64,000 nucleotides of DNA from Triglochin maritima (Eukaryota > Streptophyta > Magnoliopsida > Alismatales > Juncaginaceae): assembly GCA_963682175.1 (NCBI GenBank), contig OY821787.1, forward strand, positions 15,602,501-15,666,500, in the 5' to 3' direction. Shown here in pieces: positions 45,301 through 57,640 of the stretch. The position numbers and the translations under genes were made by a program. The notes under the pieces were generated by a model. That model searched no databases. It saw nothing but the letters and a program-made list of their open reading frames with translations, and was not told the DNA's origin. The first letter of the stretch is position 1; the number at the start of each line of letters is the position of its first letter.

Positions 45301-48300
45301 TTCATTTGAGCATATAACGTCCACTAGTTCTTCCCTCATCAGACCAATTTGATTTACTTGTGAGCAAAAATTTCTCCCTACCAAGGAACTATCACTAAAT
45401 TTCCTTCATAAAGATATAGTTCTCCATCCTTCCAAACTATTTATTTTACCAATGTCAATTTCTATCCATATTTCAGACACCATAGCCACCACTACTTATT
45501 AATGGAAGCTTATTATCCTGTTAAAATGAGAAGAAAACGAGAGGCAAATTCTAGTTCTGCCTCCACCACCGAACTTGTCGAACACCACTTGCACTTCAAC
45601 ATCACAATTCACAAACCAAGCACATTAGGCATCACCACTCTCAATACTAAATTGTAACCATCATTATCATCACCTCCACCATTCATAATTACGAGTTAAC
45701 ACTAAGCAAGATCAAGTGTAGATTTAGCTAATAAATGAATTCCACTTTCACCTTAGTTGTTGAAACTTAACGAGATAATGGATAGCCTTACTAACAACCA
45801 CGAAAAAACAAGAGATTTATTCATTATGCAATCACAAAAAATGACTTCAAAATTTTCCTGCTATATACTCACAAGACTAGTGATTAAATAATAATACAAT
45901 AACTGGGAACTTTAAAAAAAATATACATCATAACAAATTTAAAGAGAAAAACAAACCAAATTGGCTGAAATTACCATACACCAATGCCCAGACATATATG
46001 ACTGACTAGGCCAGTAAATTTGCAACTTTACACGCAAGTATGCAACATGTTGCGTCATACAATGAGTTAATGGTAGAAAGGTAGTATTGTACTATAAAGT
46101 AAAAATTAAAAGAGTAACAAAATATAGTATAAAAGCTACATGACACATGTACTATGTTATAAATAATATTATTTGCTTGATGAACTGTAGTAGTTTATTA
46201 CCTGTTCGACATCATGCGCATGTGCAAGGCCAAATCAGGATCCACGCCACCATTAAGAGCCCAATTAACAGCTTCCTTGATAGCATGAGATGGAGAAATG
46301 ATCATTCTCAACAACTCTCCAAAAACATTTACCCTTGCCTGAAGAGATTCTGGTGGTCCAAACAAGGATAATGCGGCACTCCTCATCTCAGTGTGTATGT
46401 TCTTCAAAAAAAATTGACTAGCAACGGTCTGTGGTGCCTTGAAACCTAGATAAACCAATCAAGGAAAATGAATTTGATATGATAATTGACTAGGTGCGAA
46501 AAATAGATATTGTTTCCTTAATTGTAGCATTTAGCTGATGTGAATATGTCTGACATGTAGAACGGGAGGGTTAAACTTAGTCACTGGTTCACTGGGATCT
46601 ATATAACGTAATTTGCCATCAAATTTACCAGCAAACACTTGTTTCTACGGATTCCACCATTATTCTTCAATTTGACTTCGTAGAACTTCTATTTATCTGT
46701 TGTGATCATTGTACGCTCCTATCAGCTTGTGAATCAAATAGTGTATCTTCATCACTCATGGTACAAAAACAAGTACATATGTTGACCAAAATGTTTACCC
46801 ATCAAACAGAAAAATGCATAATATTTTACAAAGAAATCACTTGACAACTTTGACATCTTTGAAAACAACATGCATCATTTTCTAATCTTGTACTTTGCGA
46901 ATATGCATCTCAAATCTAAAAGGGCAGAAGACATCACATAGGTGAGATAACTGGATAAAAAAACTCTGTGCACAGATGGTTCAACCATAACCTTTCAGTT
47001 TTTAACAACACAAAATCACAAATTCATTAAGCAGTAGGTCAATCTCATAAGAAACTAATGGAGGATGACGAACATAATGTCTTGCACAGGTGGAAATGAT
47101 ATCACTTTTTACTAAATCCCAGTCTAAACCATGCAACAATATTAATTGAATGCATCAGAAATGATGCTTTAGAAGCAAGACATAATCCCGAAGGGGCTTA
47201 CAAAGTTGTAAATACTTTACCTTACCAGATAATAGGCTGCCTCCAAGCCCTCCAGTTTCCACAAATCACATTTGTTTCTGTAGGTTTTTCAAAATCATCA
47301 ATTCTAATCACTAGATTTTTCTTGTATTTTTCAATACATTTATTCTTTCTCCAGAGACGTTTGACTTCTTCCATGGTTAAAGTAGTATTGCTGTACAATA
47401 TGTAGTCTTCGAAGGGATACTTTCCCCTGAATTGAAAAAGGAAACATCATTATTGTGGGAAAGAATACCATATTGTATGTAAGAGCCCTTGGTGTATTCG
47501 AAAATCTGTAAAAATAAACACAGTATCCAACAGCAGTTGTGTCAATAGTAAAGAGGGAACATCAGTCATGAAGCGGAATCTAGGACAAAACATCTAATGT
47601 TTCTTGAGAAACAATTGGTAGACTGCTTTTGTCGCTATTTTCCCTGGACAATACAAACACCTACAAATGTTATAATATTCCATATTAAAGGCATCTCGCC
47701 ATTTCGGTTACAAAAATTTGGGCAAAAACACTACGCTGGGTATTCCAATGGTTCCAGGGATTGAGATGGACTACATGACTGGGTTTTGTCAGTCTACAAG
47801 GGGCCAGGAAAGCTAGTTTTGCCATAACAGAGTGGTATGGAGCTATAATTTTTTTCCTCTTATATGAATCTTTTGGCCTTGTCAAAACCAAATCTTCACA
47901 GCTTCGGCGTGCACCCTTGTAAGAGTATATTTAATTTTCAATTTTAATTATTTTTTACCATTCAGAAAAACATAAAGAGGCCAAACTGACACCATAGTAT
48001 ATTGAAAAACTAAAAAGTTGATTTTAGATGTTAATATATTATTTTCAAGGCCTGATGAACCAAACTAGTTAAGAGAGATGCTACATGCCTGCTTTTCCCA
48101 ATGATTAAGGAACGATTTAACATGATGCTCAAAGCAGCTGCAGTTAATATCTTATACATTTTGTTGCCAAACCCTGCTTCTGATGCTTTCCCCAGAACAA
48201 AACCTTGTCTGCAGAATTGATGTGGTGGAAGCTCTCGAACTCTAACAGCTCCTAGAAAGAAATTGCAACTTGTCAATAAAATGACACAACAGCATTATGC

Positions 48301-49539
48301 ACCCCCCAACTTAAAGTACTTAACTATTTCAGTGGAACAATTTTTAGATAAATAAGTTCAAATAGCATCATGTAAAGAACGGAAAATACACCCCTCAAAA
48401 CTGCCAAACCCAAGGAACATCAAAAATTGCATAACAATGTACCAACACTGCAATGTCACAAGGTCACATCAATTGAAATCAAGCTCAGATTTCTGTAGTT
48501 ATGCTTCAATAACATTTGCGAGGTAATTTTCGAAGTAAAAGGATAAATATATGTATTTGCATATTTGCAGCTCTTATTATCAGCTTGGGCAGACAAGATA
48601 ACTTTGGACATAATCATTTACACGATCCCGAACAGCCCCTCCATTTTAAAAAACACATCCTGATTAGTACAATCGATATAGGCATGTTTATAGATACATG
48701 TTTGCCTAAATGAAGGTCTGATTTCCAACCTCCACGAATTTTGGAAAGAGTGCAGCCATAACCCATAACGTTCAGGTACCTCAGACCAACATTGATGTGT
48801 AAATTTTGATATCTGAGAACCCAAAATACATCTTCCATGAATAGATTTTAATGTACAGTTATCCATTATATTCCCAAAAAGAATTACTTAGGCCATGCTT
48901 GGCTCAACGTAATGGATTCCAAGGAATTCAGTTCCATGTTATAAGATTATATTTCCATGAATTGTATTCCTTGAAGTAACATTACGTTGTTCAGTAACAT
49001 TGATAGCTATCACATAAATCTCCACGTAATTAAAAAAATATAATTACAGCTTCGACAAATGTCCAGTGAGGTTGTTGGAGTTTCATCACATCCGGCATGA
49101 TCATGGTCAAGTTTCGACGGTATGACAAGTATTACAGTATTGATTTTTTGAAAAATTCGTTTGGCCAGTTGCATTTTGATGAGTGCTTGAGCTACTATCA
49201 ATGTAACAGTTAGAGTTTCTGCATTTCAGAAAAAGAAAAAGTTCTCCAGCAAGATAGTCCGAAAACGCACCGTGGATCTGGAAGTGTCTCAACTAGATCC
49301 CTAACCCTGAGATTCACCTCCGGGATGTTCCCCGCGAAGCCGGCGCCCATCTCCTCTACGGTGGCGCAGGAGCGCTGGGCAGATGGCGGCAGGGCGTCGT
49401 CGGCGAGCTCGACGGGGAGAGGCGAGGCGAGGGGAAGGCGCGGCGGCGGTTTGAGGGAGATGGGGAAGAGGAGGAAGGAGGCGGAAACGGTGCATAGGAG
49501 GAGGAGCAAGAGCAGCCGGCGCTGGAGTCGCGGCTTCAT
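42344..49539 (-). CDS. Host gene: plant-conserved membrane-anchored, glycosyltransferase-like protein (8 exons found, with frameshift)
   Basis: Exons (minus): 49271-49539, 48089-48251, 47226-47426, 46202-46445, 44340-44490, 44134-44202, 42779-42944, 42344-42708. Exon 1 starts MKPRLQRR then an all-hydrophobic LLLLLLLC segment, a signal anchor typical of Golgi type II proteins. Later motifs: SEAGFGNKMYK and LNRSLIIG (exon 2), LHMRMMSNR (exon 4), VSDTPSFVK (exon 5), DWGPAPRWVAF and SGAHRRVGTTYAQL (exon 7), LLPPAWWDGDWQSPISRD (exon 8). I recognise a conserved plant family of unknown function. The G-x-GN and SDTP motifs recall fucosyltransferase-like folds (inference). Most introns are GT-AG; intron 2 appears to have a GC donor (48087-48088), supported by the frame. 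Defects: exon 4 lacks two bases near 46420, giving TAG soon after, and exon 1 leaves two bases where exon 2 needs one, so a small exon may be missed. It may be a pseudogene or contain sequence errors. Confidence 0.75.
43171..43569. repeat. Intronic MITE-like sequence
   Basis: Within an intron of the host gene. Inverted ends of the type GGGGTTGTTTGGATAAC (43255) and the inverse of TTACGCAAACGGGGCC (43566), plus an extra related motif GGACTGTTTGGATAGCC at 43171. The borders and target-site duplication are not resolved. Confidence 0.45.
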
Positions 49540-49643
49540 CTGGTGGTTCCGGCGATGGCGAGTGGGGAGTGAGGGGAGAGGGAGTCCGGTTTGTTATTGT
49601 TGAATATCCGGGATTAATAAAGATGGATGCGATGCGTCGTGCG

Positions 49644-50916
49644 TAGGGCTGTAAGGCCATCCCTTAACGCAGTAAAACTGCGGTCATCCTGCGGTCATCA
49701 CCCGGTCGTTGATTAAAATACTAATTTTTTAACAGAAAACTTTCGGTTGTAGATGACCGGGTCGTCGACCCGGTCGTTCAAACGACCGGGTCGACGACCC
49801 GGTCATCAAATATTTTATTATTTTTTGATTTTTTGATTATTTTTTGTTTTTGTTTTGATTTTTTTAATTTTTTTGTTTGAGTTTTTTTATAATTTTTTTT
49901 TTTGAAAATTCGTTTTATAATTGTTTTGATTTTTTAGAAATTTTTTAAATTTTTTTTAAAATTTTACCAAGATGGACCCCGAAATGATGTGGAGGAGAGA
50001 GGTAGGTTGTTGTGGGTTGTGTTGGGTTGTGGTTAAGAGATGAATAGTGTAGGAAAGAGAAGAAGGTGGGTTGAGGAAAGAGAAAGCTGATGTGGAAGAG
50101 AGAGAAAGCTGATTTTGAAGAGAGAGAGAGCTGATGACCGGGTCGTCCAGGTCATGGTTAGTGATGGCCTAAGCCGCACGAACTGGACGGGATTTTGTAC
50201 TACCGCTGGACACTCTGTTTAAGTTAAGTGCGTAGGAAGAATGTGGTGGGGTTAAAAAAATCGCTATCCGTCCCGTGTAAGGTTGGGTTGGACAGGGCGG
50301 GTCTGGTAGGTTATTCTTTAAAAAAAATTATTTTTCTTAAGAAAACAAATGAATATCAAAACTACTAACGAAAATAGTACATTATACACCAAATACTCAT
50401 TTTCCCTAAGCTAAAGATATTAAATCAGTACAATGATTACATAAAATACAAACAATTCAAAAGAAAATTGTAATACAAACTTGCAATACAAGTATAATAC
50501 AAACAATTCAAGTATAATTTACAACCCGACAAGTACAATACAAATCATTCAAGTATAATCGTGGATTCTTTGGATAGTGGTAATCAGTAAAATCTTTGTT
50601 GGGTAGTCAAGTTGGATTGATTGGATTGGGTACATGGGTTTTCGGGTAATCGGTAGTCGGGTTAGTTGGGTTTGCGGGGTGGGTTGCGAGATAATTGCAA
50701 CTTGCCCCGCTTAGTAGGTGGGTTCTGCGGGTGGTGGGTAGGTGGGTTGACGGGTAAGGTTTTTTGACCCCTACTTGCATTAGGCGGGGCGAGACCCCGC
50801 TTAGTAGGTGGGTTATGCGGGTGGCGGGTAGGCGAGTTGGTAGGTAAAATTTGTTTGACCGCATTAGGCGGGGTGGAGCGGGTTTGCAGGTAAAAGCTTA
50901 CTCATTTACGACACTA
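49644..50916. mobile_element. hAT-type MITE containing a Tourist-like MITE
   Basis: Left end TAGGGCTGTAAG and right end ...TTACTCATTTACGACACTA match, in inverse orientation, the ends of the MITE at 40947-41391. The 8-bp duplication is GTCGTGCG (49636-49643) versus GTCGTACG (50917-50924), one mismatch. The body near 50600-50900 is rich in GCGGGTGG-type repeats. It starts 105 bp upstream of the host gene's ATG. Confidence 0.85.
49655..50169. mobile_element. Tourist-like (PIF/Harbinger) MITE, 515 bp
   Basis: Ends GGCCATCCCTTAAC / inverse of GTTAGTGATGGCC, with duplicated TAA at 49652-49654 and 50170-50172. Removing it restores TAGGGCTGTAAGCCG, the hAT MITE end, which shows the nesting. It contains a 27-bp perfect inverted repeat at 49752-49807. 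Confidence 0.88.
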
Positions 50917-50924
50917 GTCGTACG

Positions 50925-52234
50925 AGTCGTTCAGTTTTAACATATGGTGTTAGGAAATTACTATAGAAACACAATTTGACAACGCATCACATTATAATAT
51001 TGATTTCTAATTATGGTACGGGTTAATTGGGTGCTTACCTAATATTACTCTAATTATAGTTAATGGGTATCTACCTGAACAATATAAATAAAACATTAGG
51101 ATTGTGATTCCCAGTAGGCTAGACACACAACACCTTTCTCTCTTCCCCGTCAAGAGAGAAATACCCAATTCGAATTTAGTTGATGCAGGCTACAACTCAA
51201 AGTTGAAATTCGTCTCCGGTATCACACCCAAAGGTTTGAAATGGATTTAGGTACATATTCGATGTTTGGTTTGTAGTCTCGTGACTCTCGTCAATTTATG
51301 CAGTGGTTCAAGTGGAAATTGTGCGGTCATCTTTGCTGAGATGGTTTTTTGAATTTCATATATTAAATTTGCAACTCATACGTTGCTTCACTTTCGATCT
51401 ATGCTTTATTGGTTGAAAAGCATACGCATGTCATTAAGATCTCGGAACTTCAATTCCTACGGGTTTTTTGGGTTTTATACTTGGATGTCATCTTAAAAAT
51501 TATATTTCTGTTTTTGTCATTGTTCGAACGACATTTATATAAGTGTCACTGCAAAACTACCACTACTTCCTCTGTGACACAATATTTTGTCATTGCCATT
51601 CCATAACCTCCCCCCCCCCTCCTCGGCATTTAACTAACGTTTCGTAATTTGTTGCCACACGTCCTATTCGGATTGAGTCGTATTGAATAAATAATGTTTA
51701 CCTTTTGTCAAAAATTAGTAATTGCAATTTCCAAGCTAATTACCTCTTATTTCGTTAAACTACCTAATTAACCCATTAACCCTCAATACCTCCCAACCAA
51801 CAGTAACCTGCGACCGACCCTAATTCCCAAATCTCTCTCCCCCACCCGACAAACCTTAATTCCCAAATCGACCGAATCTCCACCAAATTCCTCCTCTTCC
51901 CTACGGTGTTTTAATATAGTTGCAATGTCAATTTTAGTTTCGTGCAAGGGCTATAAGTTGTACTATTTAATGTAGGTTTCACTTTGAAAACTTTAGTTTC
52001 CATGCACGGGCTATAAGTTGTACTATTTAATGTAGGTTGCAATGTAAATTTTAGTTTCCATGTAACTAGTGGTTTACTTTCAATTTGGTATGTTGTGATT
52101 TCGGTTGTTTGATTAAGTTTTGTTATTTATTTTATTTGTTACAACTAGGGGACTCATACACATTAGACTTTTCAAATATTAAAGGTGGAAATGAGTTAAT
52201 ATGAAAGGTAGGGCATTTCCCCATATATTTTAGA
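50925..52234. other. Unassigned region with a short tandem duplication
   Basis: No ORF of note. Contains a C-run near 51609-51617, a CT-rich part (51780-51905) and a tandem repeat (about 51930-52060). Not assigned to a family. Confidence 0.4.
51930..52060. repeat. Short tandem repeat, unit about 60-65 bp
   Basis: Two copies of a unit containing GGGCTATAAGTTGTACTATT and AATGTAGGTT, plus a partial third beginning TTTTAGTTTCCATG. Confidence 0.7.
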
Positions 52235-53176
52235 AGTAGGGTTTTGCAAAAAGTAGCCAGGGACTTAATTGCAAAAAGCCAAGGACCCGACTGCAAGGAC
52301 CAAAATATTATTTTGGAGAAGTTCTAAAAAATCAATTTGGATCTCCAAATATACAAAGAATTAATTCGGAGCTCAAAAGAAAGGAAAGAAATCATCCAGA
52401 CGCGCAAAGGATGATTAAATCATACCATAAACACACAGCAAAAATCCGGATCCAATCAGAGCATATTGTGCGGCGATTTAGCCGCAAGTTACATGTATTT
52501 TGCGGCGATTCCGCCGCACCACTGTCGATCCGCGCCTCCGAATTTTGTCCAGTCGTGGTGTGACGCGTGTACGTTCCAATTTTATACTTAGGTCCCTTGT
52601 ATCAGCTATAAATAGCCCCGAGAACGATGTTGTGAGGAGTTCTTGTTTTGACTCATTATTTAGCAATAAAATTCTGTTGGTTTATTTTGTGTTTTTTTAC
52701 TTTTCTTTCTTAGTTTCTCTAGGACCCCTTCTCCTCCTCTCCATCCATGAGTTTCTAACTCTCTCCAAAGGGTGGGGGTGACAGATTTAGGGTGATGAGA
52801 AGAAAAATCAAGTTATTATTTTAATTTCGTATTAGTATATTTTGATTACTTGAGTTTATGCTGAGTCATTTATCATGTAATGCTTTATATAACTAATGTG
52901 ATTTATTATAAGTTTCAGAATTCTCTAATCGAAACCCGACATCTAAACCTCCACCCGCTGGACTCCCATTCATAGTTGTTTTCTTCTTAGTTTGTTTTGT
53001 TGTTCTTGCTTTAGAAAATTAAAAACCAAAAATCTCAAACCAAACATATTTCTCTCTCTTTCTTCCTTAATTCGAAAATCACGAAAATAACAATATCTCT
53101 CCCTCCTTGTGTTCGACCCGTACTTGTCACGTCTTCATTAACGCCGTGCACTTGCGGTATAAATTTAATCTCATCA
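52235..53176 (+). repeat. 5' LTR of the older element
   Basis: Ends TCATCA just before the PBS. Homologous to the reverse complement of the 1096-bp LTRs at 55517 and 61580 from about 52250 onward (GGACTTAATTGCAAAA). The start is diverged, so the left border is approximate. TATA box at 52607-52614. Confidence 0.75.
52469..52518 (+). promoter_or_regulatory. U3 GC-rich palindromes
   Basis: TGCGGCGATTTAGCCGCA (52469-52486) and TGCGGCGATTCCGCCGCA (52501-52518): same stem arms, different centres, the second ending 89 bp upstream of the TATA box. Confidence 0.75.
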
Positions 53177-53182
53177 AGTTTT

Positions 53183-53200
53183 TGGCGCCGTTGCCGGGGA
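53183..53200 (+). other. Primer-binding site (tRNA-Asp type)
   Basis: Same 18-nt site as 627-644, six bases after the LTR. Confidence 0.92.
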
Positions 53201-54470
53201 GGCGACGAAGATTTTTGTTTATTTTAATGATTTCGATTTTTTTGTTTATCGTGTGTGCGATTTAACTATTTGGATTTGCGTTTCAGGAGATAACAGAGTG
53301 CGCGGCGAAATCCGGACACATTCGGAGCTATAAGGGTGGCGAAATCGCCGCATCTCAAGTACAACCTGCGGCGGATCCGCCGCACAACAGAGGCTTCTGG
53401 GCTTCAATTTTTTCTGGGGTTAGCGTCTTCTCTGGGGGGGACACGTGGAGCTACTGAAATTTCGAAAGCGGGCGGTGAACCCGACTGAGCGTGCGTAGGT
53501 AACCTTTGTTGCCTTTTTCCTCGTAATTTCTAGTTTCGAAAAAATTCCTTTTCGTAGAACTGCACGTGTTAGGGCAAAATTCCATAATTGGCAATAATTC
53601 AACTCTGACCTAAAAATTGGCAAAATTAGAAGGACCTGGTGCATGCATCATATAGTGTTTTGTTTGCATTATTCTTGCTAAATTCTTGCAAATTAATTCC
53701 TGTTGAAGAGTGCTGGAGGCAAGGTACGTATCGCGGTTTTTATCGATTGCATTTAAGCATATAATCTAATTTGCATACAACATTGCAATTGCCCCCCACT
53801 AAAGACCATTGTTTGACTATCTTTGCTAGATTTAAGTTAAACTATCTTAAGGGCAACTCCGTAGGAAAATATATGGTGGGGATTTCATCACCCTTCCGTG
53901 GCCCACAAATCACAATCCTAAAGTGTCACCCAAGCTTTAAAATTAAAATCAATAAGACATTGGCCCCTAAGGACTCAGACTCAATTAAGGAGGAGATTGG
54001 TTTGACTTGCTATGACTTGAAGCTGATCGAATTTAATTTGGTGTCTAGAAAGTGTTTTTGTGTTGACGTAAGTCTTCCAAGCGAAATGGTTGTCTAATTG
54101 GCACCGACTCTGTTGGAAGCGCCCCCACTAGCTATACACTGCTTGGCCAAGTTGGTTTGATTAGTGAGGGAGGTGAATCAAGCAAATCAATTCGACTCAA
54201 CCAGTTAGGAGTCGTCTAGATTTAAGCGACACTAGGTCTGGGATTGTTTGAACCGTGCTTATTCAGGAAACTTCTGACCAACCCTTGAACCTATCTTTTA
54301 GAGTTAAGTTTCCTTTCTCATCTTTCTTCTTTCTATTGATTGTTTCCCTTTTGAAAAAAAAAATATAAAAAAATATATAAAAAAAACGAAAAAAATTGTA
54401 ATTAATTCTTGAAATTGAATTTGGAATTTAAATTTCAAATTTGAATTCAAAAAAATTAATTCAAGTTGGT
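53201..54470 (+). other. Leader of the older gag-protease-family element
   Basis: Homologous to the leader at 60270-61555 (minus) and, in blocks, to the gag-only leader (for example 53878-53975 versus 1229-1320). Ends in an A-rich stretch (54350-54460) just before gag. Confidence 0.65.
53338..53384 (+). promoter_or_regulatory. Leader palindromes of the older element
   Basis: GGCGAAATCGCC (53338-53349) and the perfect 18-nt palindrome TGCGGCGGATCCGCCGCA (53367-53384), about 140-180 nt after the PBS. Confidence 0.75.
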
Positions 54471-55516
54471 GCACTCATATTTGGGTTCGGGACTTGAGCA
54501 ATCGACTCTCACGAGTTCATCTAGATTCCATTCTAGAGTTAGCCCCAATCCATCTGCTGCACCACCTCACCCGGATCCAATGGGTGAGAATGTTGTGAAC
54601 CCGCCCATAACTCTGAGGGATCGATGCTACCCAGCGATGGCTGCTCAGCCATCGTGCATCGTTATGCCCACCATGTTGGCTTTTTAGCCTTAATCTTTAT
54701 TTAGTTTTGATGATTAAGTAATCTAATCTTAATCTATATTTAATCAATCAACCTAGACAATCAAAGTAAGCAAACATGAATACATGCGTTGCATATATAT
54801 ATTCGTGTATTTGCGATATTCTTAATAGGTTGATGAAGAATCAAGCTAAGGAGCTTTGGGACAAGAAGATAAAGACTAAAGACATGTAATCAAGCTTTGG
54901 ACCAATATGTAATTTAGTATAATTTGAGTCCTAAGGATTAATGTAAACTTGAGCACATTACGATTCTGTCCCGTATCCCCACGGTTAACCGAACCCCACT
55001 CGGTAAACCGAATCATGTAGAGTTCGGTCCACCGAACACCTTGCGGTCAACCGTGTATAATCCTTTAGGTGTTCCATGGAATAATCTCCTCGGTATACCG
55101 AACCACCTTCGGTAGACCGAATCAGCCTGGACCGGTTTTTGACTTTGCTCCAACGGTCGTATTTAAATCTTGACCTAAAGCCCAATTGACTTATCCATAT
55201 TCGGTACACCGAACTTCATTCGGTCAACCGAATCATATTGCTTTAGGAGCCCAACGGCTATTTAACTTGACCGTTATTGGTAAAACAATTTCCCACGCAT
55301 TGGCAGCGCAAAACCCGCGCTAACTTCGGTATACCGAAGTATAGATGGTCAACCAAACCTAGCATTAACAGAACCCTACCAATCTTACTGTCCAGTTTGG
55401 AACGGTTAACCGAATAGGTTTCGGTAAACTGAATTGTATTAGGGTTGCTAGTTAGAGAGCTACTGGAGTTGAGTGAGCGGTTAACCAAATAGGATTCGGT
55501 AAACCGAAATGACCAT

Positions 55517-56612
55517 TGATGTGAATTTTATTTATACCGCAAGTGCACGGCGTCTATGAAGACGTGGCAAGTACGGGTCGAACACAAGGAGGGAGAGATT
55601 TCGTAGTTGATGTTGTTTTCGATTAAGAGGAAGAAGGAAGAAGAAATAAGTTGGGTTTTTGGTATTTTTGGTTTAATTATCTAAAGTACGAAATAAGAAC
55701 AATTAAAATTAAAACAAGAACAAAGAGGAGAATCCGTGGGGTGGAGGTTTAGATGTAGGTTTAGAGTAGAGAATTACTGAAACTTATTGTAAATCATGTT
55801 AGTTATGAAGCATTACAAGATAAATGACTTAACATAAACTCAAGTAATCAAAATATACTAATCATGAACTTAAAATAATAACATGCATTCATCATTCTCT
55901 AACCCTAATTCCATCACCTCCACCCTTTGGAAAGAGTTAGAAATTCATGGAGGGAGGAAGAAGAAGGGATCCTAGAGACATTTAAAAGAAAACTAAAAAC
56001 AAGAATTAAAAGAACAGAATTTTATTACTAATGATCCAAGACCAAAGGTTCAAAGATATGTTACATTCGTCCTACAGGGCTATTTATAGCCGATACAAGG
56101 GATACCAATACATAAAAGGATAGTACACGCGTCGACCCGACACTGGACAAAAATCGGGCACACAGATCAATGACTGGGCGGCGGAAACGCCGCCTATTGA
56201 AGGTGTTGTGCGGCGAAAACGCCGCACAATCAGGTCTGCTCGGGTCCGGATTTTGGTCATGTGTTTATGGTATGATTTGATCTTTATTTACGCGTCTGGA
56301 TGATTCTTTCCATTGTCTTGAACTCCGGATTATTCCTTCCATTGTTGGGGATTTATTTTTGACTTTTCTTTTGACTTTTCCAACAAAATAACTTGATCCT
56401 TTTCTTTTGCAATCAGGTCCTTGGCATTTTGCAATTAAGCCCTTGACCTTTTTGTGATTAGCTCCTTGAATGCTTTTATGCTTGGAATGTGGGTAATTTG
56501 CATTCAGGTCCCTGTATTCTGTAAATACGACTAAACACATACCTTAGTAGCATTTATTGATATAAAAGTAATCTAAATGAAAGACATATGATGCAATGTA
56601 TGCAATGCATCA
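55517..56612 (-). repeat. 3' LTR of the gag-protease element (1096 bp)
   Basis: Nearly identical to 61580-62675 (three substitutions). Minus-strand TATA box at 56081-56088, palindromes at 56177-56194 and 56208-56227. Confidence 0.95.
56177..56227 (-). promoter_or_regulatory. U3 palindromes of the 3' LTR
   Basis: GGCGGCG-GAAA-CGCCGCC (56177-56194) and GTGCGGCG-AAAA-CGCCGCAC (56208-56227) as read on the plus strand, 88 and 119 bp upstream of the minus-strand TATA box. Confidence 0.8.
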
Positions 56613-56626
56613 AATACCCCCACACC
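56613..56626 (-). promoter_or_regulatory. Polypurine tract of the gag-protease element
   Basis: On the minus strand GGTGTGGGGGTATT directly before the 3' LTR start; identical to the core of 4846-4860. Confidence 0.88.
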
Positions 56627-56734
56627 TAGATTTTGGTAGTCCCTAGCAAAGCAGAATATAAGAAAATGAAAGCAGGGAAATCCTAACTCACTTTCGTAGG
56701 AATCACGGTTGCACTTAGCATGTGCAACAAGCCG

Positions 56735-56938
56735 TTAAACCTCTTTGTTGCCAAGGAGGAGGAGTGTTGTCTCCTGAGGGTTTTCAGCGGATATACCCAC
56801 AAAATCCTGAATCAACATTTCATTAATAGCTCTCAATATCCCTACCTCAACTTTATATATCTCACTAAGAATTTTTGCATGCTCATTATATAAATCTAAC
56901 TCATTAAAAATATGACTTGGTCTTTGTTCCTCCAACAT
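56735..56938 (-). other. Small ORF with conserved C-terminus upstream of the PPT
   Basis: A 67-codon frame preceded directly by a stop. Its last 23 codons are identical in DNA to 4661-4732 of the gag-only element. The N-terminal part (starting MLEEQRPSH) looks helical. It may be a remnant of a longer lost ORF rather than a gene. Confidence 0.4.
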
Positions 56939-57589
56939 TCACACCACTAACCCTTCTATACATGTTTATCACTTGAATTATTTTGCACGCCTCCTCTGGT
57001 GGTGAATTATCATTCGGATCAACCATGGCATGGATCATTCTTTTAGCTTTGGGCCTTGAGTATTATTTTTTTTTTCTTTTCTTCCGTGATTCAACACGTT
57101 TGCTTTTTGACACTTTTACCCTTTTGCATTCATGTAGCGAGTTTGGTCGATAATCCCGAGCTGGTAGACTCAAGTTACCGGGTTTCAAGATACCCCTACG
57201 GACCAGTGACTCAAAGGCTTGGGCTTTTGTAATCATTTTGCAAAACATGTTTTCTTCACTTTATTCCTTTATTTTTATTTTTATTTTCCTCAAGGCTTAA
57301 TTGCTATTAGAAGTCCACACTTCCCGGTATATTTTCCTCAACCTCTGCTTTTTATCAACCACTTCAAAGATTTGATTCATCCAATTTAAGTGCATACATG
57401 TCTTAAAGGGTAATGGGTTATTTCTTTGGAACTTAGATTTATGTCATAATTTCTACAAGCAGACCCATATAATAAGGAACAAAACTTAATGCAATTTGTA
57501 CACGGGTTTTGGCAGTTCAATCTTAAGCTATGTCATAGAATATTGAATTTTTTTTTTTATAAAACAAAACAGAAAATCAAATAGATAGA

Positions 57590-57640
57590 TATGTACATAT
57601 ATAAACACCCCCCCACACCTAAATCATGCATTGTCCTCAA
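57590..57640 (-). promoter_or_regulatory. Internal polypurine-tract-like motif
   Basis: On the minus strand CATTGAGGACAATGCATGAT then TTAGGTGTGGGGGGGGTGTT; same composite as 3565-3604 and about 20060-20100. Confidence 0.55.

Noticed and set aside
48614..48866. ORFs of 74-82 codons in intron 1 of the host gene as the missing exon
   Set aside because: No match to the family pattern expected between exons 1 and 2 and no consistent splice phase; left unassigned.
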